A stretch of DNA of 7,593 nucleotides. It comes from an uncultured Mycoplasmatota bacterium (GTDB lineage Bacteria > Bacillota_I > Bacilli_A > RF39 > UBA660). The position numbers and the translations under genes were made by a program. Where the stretch lies: assembly GCA_900557185.1 (NCBI GenBank), contig USRP01000034.1, forward strand, positions 1 to 7,593. Reading direction: 5' to 3'. The notes beneath the pieces are model-generated. The model was not told the DNA's origin. It saw only the letters and a program-made list of their open reading frames with translations, and did no database searches. Position 1 is the first letter of the stretch. Every line of letters begins with the position of its first letter. Shown here in pieces: positions 4,846 through 7,593 of the stretch.

Positions 4846-5849
4846 AACTAAGACATATCGCCATTATCGGCAGTCTATTTCCATTTCTCATTGCAATAGT
4901 GCTTTTCTTTGGTGTGCTTATCAGTGCCGAGGACGACGACGGGGGCGGTGGTTCTTCCTCATGGGTAACGGGAATGAACCTGTCCGCAGAGGTCTTGAAA
5001 CATCAGCCTATGGTCGAGAAATACGCTAGAGAGTACGGCATTTCCGAGTACGTCCCCTATCTGCTGGCAATCATACAGGTGGAAAGTGGCGGGACAGCCG
5101 AGGACGTTATGCAGAGTTCCGAGAGTATGGGCTTACCGCCTAATTCCCTTGATACGGAAAGCTCAATCAAGCAGGGGTGCAAGTATTTTGCGTCCCTGCT
5201 TTCTTCAGCAGAAAGTCAAGGCATAGAGGATATAAACGTGGTGGTACAGTCTTATAACTATGGAGGTGGCTATATCGGCTATGTGGCTAAGAACGGGAAA
5301 AAGCACAGCTTCACGCTGGCAGAGAATTTCGCCCGTGACAAGTCTGGCGGGAAGAAAGTCACCTACACGAACCCTATCGCTGTCGCCCGCAACGGTGGCT
5401 GGCGATACGGGTACGGGAATATGTTCTATGTGGAGCTTGTCAGCCAGTATCTCACTGTCAGTCAAGTATCGGGCGAGCTGGCACAGAAGATAATGAATGA
5501 AGCTCTGAAATATCAAGGCTGGGACTATGTGTACGGCGGGAGCAATCCTAACACTTCTTTTGACTGTTCGGGGCTGGTTCAATGGTGTTATGGAAAAGCT
5601 GGTATCAGTCTGCCGAGAACGGCACAGGCACAGTATGACGCTACCCAGCATATCCCGCTTTCACAGGCACAGGCTGGGGATTTAGTGTTCTTCCACAGTA
5701 CCTACAATGCTGGGACGTATGTAACCCACGTCGGTATCTATGTGGGAAATAACCAGATGTACCACGCTGGCGACCCGATAGGTTATGCCGACCTTACAAG
5801 CTCCTACTGGCAACAACACCTTATCGGGGCTGGCAGAATTAAGCAATAG
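4842..5849 (+). CDS. orf14: Tn916 Orf14/CwlT-like two-domain cell-wall hydrolase
   Basis: A 335-residue protein with an N-terminal membrane anchor (about 7-28) and a short D/G/S-rich linker. The lysozyme-like domain (about 50-205) has its catalytic Glu in V-E-S-G-G (E81). A C-terminal NlpC/P60 endopeptidase domain (about 212-335) has Cys242 in F-D-C-S-G-L, His296 in T-H-V-G-I-Y and His308 as likely third residue. CwlT of ICEBs1 has the same pair (muramidase plus DL-endopeptidase) and opens peptidoglycan for the conjugation channel. All catalytic residues are present. The usual length is about 330, so it is complete. AAAGGA about ten bases upstream supports the start. Its normal upstream partner orf15 is cut off and a terminator now separates it from the former operon, so expression is doubtful; I see no strong promoter between 4636 and 4841. 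Confidence 0.93.
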   Translation: MKLRHIAIIGSLFPFLIAIVLFFGVLISAEDDDGGGGSSSWVTGMNLSAEVLKHQPMVEKYAREYGISEYVPYLLAIIQVESGGTAEDVMQSSESMGLPPNSLDTESSIKQGCKYFASLLSSAESQGIEDINVVVQSYNYGGGYIGYVAKNGKKHSFTLAENFARDKSGGKKVTYTNPIAVARNGGWRYGYGNMFYVELVSQYLTVSQVSGELAQKIMNEALKYQGWDYVYGGSNPNTSFDCSGLVQWCYGKAGISLPRTAQAQYDATQHIPLSQAQAGDLVFFHSTYNAGTYVTHVGIYVGNNQMYHAGDPIGYADLTSSYWQQHLIGAGRIKQ

Positions 5850-5855
5850 AAAGGA
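5850..5855 (+). promoter_or_regulatory. Shine-Dalgarno site deciding the orf13 start
   Basis: AAAGGA directly after the orf14 stop is nine bases from the ATG at 5865. The in-frame ATG at 5856 touches the site, so it is not a usable start. Confidence 0.7.
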
Positions 5856-5864
5856 ATGGAAATC

Positions 5865-6758
5865 ATGTTCAAGAAGAAAGAAAAACCGATAAAGGAAAAG
5901 AAAATCCGCACTATGAAAGTGGGGACACATAAGAAGTCCGTCATTGCCCTCTGGGTGGTGCTTATCGCAAGCGTGAGCTTTGGTGTGTATAAGAATTTTA
6001 CCGCTATCGACCAGCACACCATGCATGAAATAGAAACCATACAGCTCCGCTTGAATGACACCAACGGCATAGAAAATTTCGTCAAGAACTTTGTGAAGTC
6101 CTATTACACATGGAGCAACAACAAGGAAGCAATCGAAGCAAGGAGACAGGCTATCAGTGCCTATCTGACACAGGAATTGCAGGATTTGAATGTTGATACG
6201 GTGAGAACGGATATACCGACCAGCTCCACGGTTACGGACGTACTTATCTGGGACGTGGAACAGTCTGGGGAGAACGCTTTTTCTGTTACCTATGAAATAG
6301 ATCAACAGATAAAAGAGGGCGACCAGACAAGGAACGTATCAGAAACCTATACCGTAACCGTTCATGTGGACACTGACGGGGATATGGTGATTATCCAGAA
6401 CCCGACCCTTGCCCCTGCTATGGAAAAATCCAGCTACGAACCAAAGGCACAGGAAGCGGACAACAGCGTGGACGCTGATACGGTAAATGACGCTACGGCG
6501 TTTCTGGAAACATTCTTCAAGCTGTACCCGACCGCAACGGACAAGGAGCTTGCCTACTATGTAGAGGGAAATGCCCTTGAACCGATAAACGGGGACTATC
6601 TCTACTCCGAGCTTGTCAATCCGGTATTCACGGCTGACGGCGACAATGTGAAAGTGAGCGTTTCGGTGAAGTTTATTGACAATCAAACAAAGGCGACACA
6701 GGTATCACAGTATGAGCTGACGCTACATAAAGATAGCAACTGGAAGATTATAGGTTAA
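5865..6758 (+). CDS. orf13: Tn916 Orf13/TcpC-like conjugation channel protein
   Basis: A 297-residue protein. The short cytoplasmic N-terminus is very basic (F-K-K-K-E-K, K-E-K-K), followed by one transmembrane segment (about 25-42) and an extracytoplasmic region. The latter reads as two NTF2-like repeats, about 62-165 and 205-297; both begin with the F-x-x-x-F-x-x-x-Y helix pattern (F-V-K-N-F-V-K-S-Y-Y; F-L-E-T-F-F-K-L-Y). This is the TcpC architecture (VirB8-like), part of the Gram-positive mating channel, conserved in Tn916, ICEBs1 (ConC) and pCW3. It begins 15 bases after orf14 and is surely co-transcribed with it. In Tn916 it is the last conjugation gene before orf12-tet(M); here a terminator follows directly. 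Confidence 0.9.
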   Translation: MFKKKEKPIKEKKIRTMKVGTHKKSVIALWVVLIASVSFGVYKNFTAIDQHTMHEIETIQLRLNDTNGIENFVKNFVKSYYTWSNNKEAIEARRQAISAYLTQELQDLNVDTVRTDIPTSSTVTDVLIWDVEQSGENAFSVTYEIDQQIKEGDQTRNVSETYTVTVHVDTDGDMVIIQNPTLAPAMEKSSYEPKAQEADNSVDADTVNDATAFLETFFKLYPTATDKELAYYVEGNALEPINGDYLYSELVNPVFTADGDNVKVSVSVKFIDNQTKATQVSQYELTLHKDSNWKIIG

Positions 6759-6764
6759 TTATTG

Positions 6765-6800
6765 AAGCGTATATCTTTTTAAGGGATATACGCTTTATTT
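6765..6800 (+). terminator. Terminator after orf13
   Basis: A perfect 11-bp stem (AAGCGTATATC at 6765-6775, complement at 6785-6795) with a 9-base loop is followed by TATTTCTTT. It separates the conjugation genes from the GntR-ABC cargo. Confidence 0.8.
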
Positions 6801-6821
6801 CTTTACATCAAGTTATATCTA

Positions 6822-6850
6822 TTGACATCATAGTGCATATAGTGTATAGT
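6822..6850 (+). promoter_or_regulatory. SigA-type promoter of the GntR-ABC operon
   Basis: TTGACA (6822-6827), a 17-base spacer and TATAGT (6845-6850) give a near-consensus vegetative promoter. Near-identical TAGTGCATA and TAGTGTATA lie back to back in the spacer, and a third partial copy runs into the operator. Confidence 0.85.
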
Positions 6851-6873
6851 GTGTATATATAAACATCACACTA
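6847..6873 (+). promoter_or_regulatory. Palindromic operator, probable GntR autoregulation site
   Basis: TAGTGTG (6847-6853) and CACACTA (6867-6873) are exact inverted halves separated by 13 bases. They run from the -10 box to the ribosome site. A dimer of the downstream YtrA-type regulator bound here would block RNA polymerase, as in other ytrA operons. Confidence 0.65.
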
Positions 6874-6885
6874 AGGGGGTACGAT

Positions 6886-7260
6886 ATGAAAATTCTTATT
6901 TCCAACACGTCAGATGCCCCTCTTTACCAGCAGATAAAAGAACAGATTATTGACGCTATCTTAAAAGGTGAACTGGTTGAGGGAGACCCTTTACCGTCTA
7001 TTAGGGCATTTGCCAATGATTTAAAAGTAAGTGTTTTAACGATACGACGAGTTTATGACGATTTAGAAAAAGAAGGCTTCGTTAACAGTCAAGTGGGTAT
7101 TGGGACATTTGTTTCCACAAGTAATGTAGAACTTTTGCGAGATTCTAAACGTCGCCTTGTAGAGCAAAAAATGTTGGAAATGATACAGACTGCAAAATCA
7201 CTTGGAATTACACAACAAGAATTAAATGACATGATGAATATTCTATTTAAGGAGGAATAA
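6886..7260 (+). CDS. GntR-family regulator, YtrA subgroup
   Basis: A 124-residue regulator, typical YtrA length. The N-terminal winged helix-turn-helix (about 10-75) carries P-L-Y-Q-Q-I, G-D-P-L-P-S-I-R-A-F-A, V-S-V-L-T-I-R-R-V-Y-D-D-L-E-K-E-G and G-I-G-T-F-V. After it comes only a short helical dimerisation tail (about 80-124) with no ligand domain. YtrA proteins repress adjacent ABC transporter operons, often released by cell-wall antibiotics or peptides. AAGGGGG seven bases before the ATG sets the start. The stop is one base from the ABC ATPase start, with AAGGAGG inside its last codons, so the two are coupled. It probably represses its own operon through the palindrome at 6847-6873. Confidence 0.92.
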   Translation: MKILISNTSDAPLYQQIKEQIIDAILKGELVEGDPLPSIRAFANDLKVSVLTIRRVYDDLEKEGFVNSQVGIGTFVSTSNVELLRDSKRRLVEQKMLEMIQTAKSLGITQQELNDMMNILFKEE

Positions 7261-7261
7261 T

Positions 7262-7593
7262 ATGGAGAATATTTTAGAAGTCAAAGGGTTGAATAAAAGT
7301 TATCAGCACTTTTCCCTACAAGACGTTTCCTTTTCATTGCCAGAAGGATGTATTACGGGTTTTATCGGAATAAACGGAGCTGGTAAGACAAGTACATTAA
7401 AATCTATACTAGGCTTAACTCCTAAAATATCTGGCGATATTCGCTTATTTGGACTAAATATGGATACAAATGAAAAAGAAATTAAAGAACGTATCGGAAT
7501 TGTCCTTGACGATGGCGGTTTTTATGATGAATTAAGTCTTTCAGAAATGAAAAATATTGTAGCTTCGGCTTATAAGTCATGGGACAATAAGGT
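7262..7593 (+). CDS. ABC transporter ATP-binding protein, N-terminal 110 residues
   Basis: The frame starts one base after the GntR stop and runs off the right edge, so it is partial only because the window ends. It shows E-V-K-G-L-N-K-S-Y near the N-terminus, a Walker A G-I-N-G-A-G-K-T-S (36-44) and I-G-I-V-L-D-D at 78-84, where the usual Q-loop glutamine position carries Asp, as in many YtrB/BcrA-like ATPases. The signature motif and Walker B lie beyond the window. With a YtrA-type repressor upstream, the likely system is an ABC-2 exporter for peptide antibiotic or cell-envelope stress resistance; the permease should come next. Substrate is unknown. Confidence 0.9.
   Translation, partial: MENILEVKGLNKSYQHFSLQDVSFSLPEGCITGFIGINGAGKTSTLKSILGLTPKISGDIRLFGLNMDTNEKEIKERIGIVLDDGGFYDELSLSEMKNIVASAYKSWDNK

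Larger units (their letters stand above)
4762..7593 (+). mobile_element. Tn916-like integrative conjugative element, internal segment
   Basis: The order orf15 end, orf14, orf13 matches the right part of the Tn916/ICEBs1-type conjugation module. It is followed by a GntR-ABC cargo where Tn916 has orf12-tet(M). The orf14/orf13 block is visibly richer in G and C than the transposon and the cargo on either side. The left part of the module is absent from the window, and the right boundary lies beyond it. The cargo may itself be a separate acquisition. Confidence 0.7.

Noticed and set aside
5205..6686. Long minus-strand open frames (5205-5651, 5682-6305, 5804-6085, 6339-6686) and a plus-strand frame at 5260-5493
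   Set aside because: They are opposite or out of frame to orf14 and orf13, whose domains and catalytic residues are clear, and none has a ribosome site or a recognisable domain.
6759..6885. tet(M) leader peptide orf12 and its attenuator
   Set aside because: The hairpin here is a simple terminator, no leader peptide frame is present, and the next gene is a GntR regulator.
1..7593. tRNA or rRNA genes as integration targets
   Set aside because: I saw no tRNA cloverleaf sequence or rRNA-like stretch on either strand, and no ICE attachment site or integrase is within the window.

Overview
The window looks like AT-rich Firmicutes DNA, possibly an Erysipelotrichia-type gut bacterium. That guess rests on strong Shine-Dalgarno sites, low GC, a double-glycine peptide and Tn916-type conjugation genes; it cannot be fixed further from sequence alone. 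Four blocks of different origin are joined here.

(1) Bases 1-742 look like the resident chromosome, read on the minus strand. A small double-glycine-leader peptide gene with its own terminator comes first, then a short membrane-anchored SPOR-like protein whose stop overlaps the start of radC (only the first 18 codons are inside the window). A SPOR protein just upstream of radC recalls the spoIIB-maf-radC-mreB neighbourhood of Bacillus, so the 118-residue protein may be a positional counterpart of SpoIIB. A terminator hairpin at 710-742 closes whatever gene originally lay further upstream.

(2) Bases ~744-1475 are the 3' part of an IS1182-family insertion sequence (minus strand). The N-terminal half of its transposase is missing.

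(3) Bases 1476-4761 form a compact 3,286-bp transposon bounded by perfect 20-bp inverted repeats with TG...CA termini. It carries four co-oriented genes: a zinc-ribbon protein, a DD(35)E rve-type transposase, an ExeA/TniB/TnsC-like AAA+ ATPase, and a small protein I do not recognise. The left end holds a palindrome overlapping a likely promoter. The operon ends in a hairpin whose loop contains the last stop codon. The layout is that of the Tn552/Tn5053/Mu/Tn7 group (DDE transposase plus regulator ATPase), with a zinc-ribbon protein where a targeting subunit might be expected. This is the best candidate for a poorly described system here.

(4) Bases 4762-7593 are part of a Tn916-like integrative conjugative element: the last 27 codons of an orf15-like gene cut by the transposon, then orf14 (CwlT-type cell-wall hydrolase) and orf13 (TcpC-type). 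A terminator and a strong promoter with a palindromic operator follow. These drive a YtrA-type GntR repressor and an ABC transporter ATPase (partial) where Tn916 carries orf12-tet(M). Block 4 starts with GC-richer genes (orf14/orf13) and returns to AT-rich DNA at the cargo.

The transposon's two flanks belong to different elements (IS1182 remnant; ICE orf15) and show no target duplication. It therefore appears to mark a rearrangement breakpoint rather than a simple insertion. The transposon's terminator also separates orf14/orf13 from the rest of the conjugation operon.
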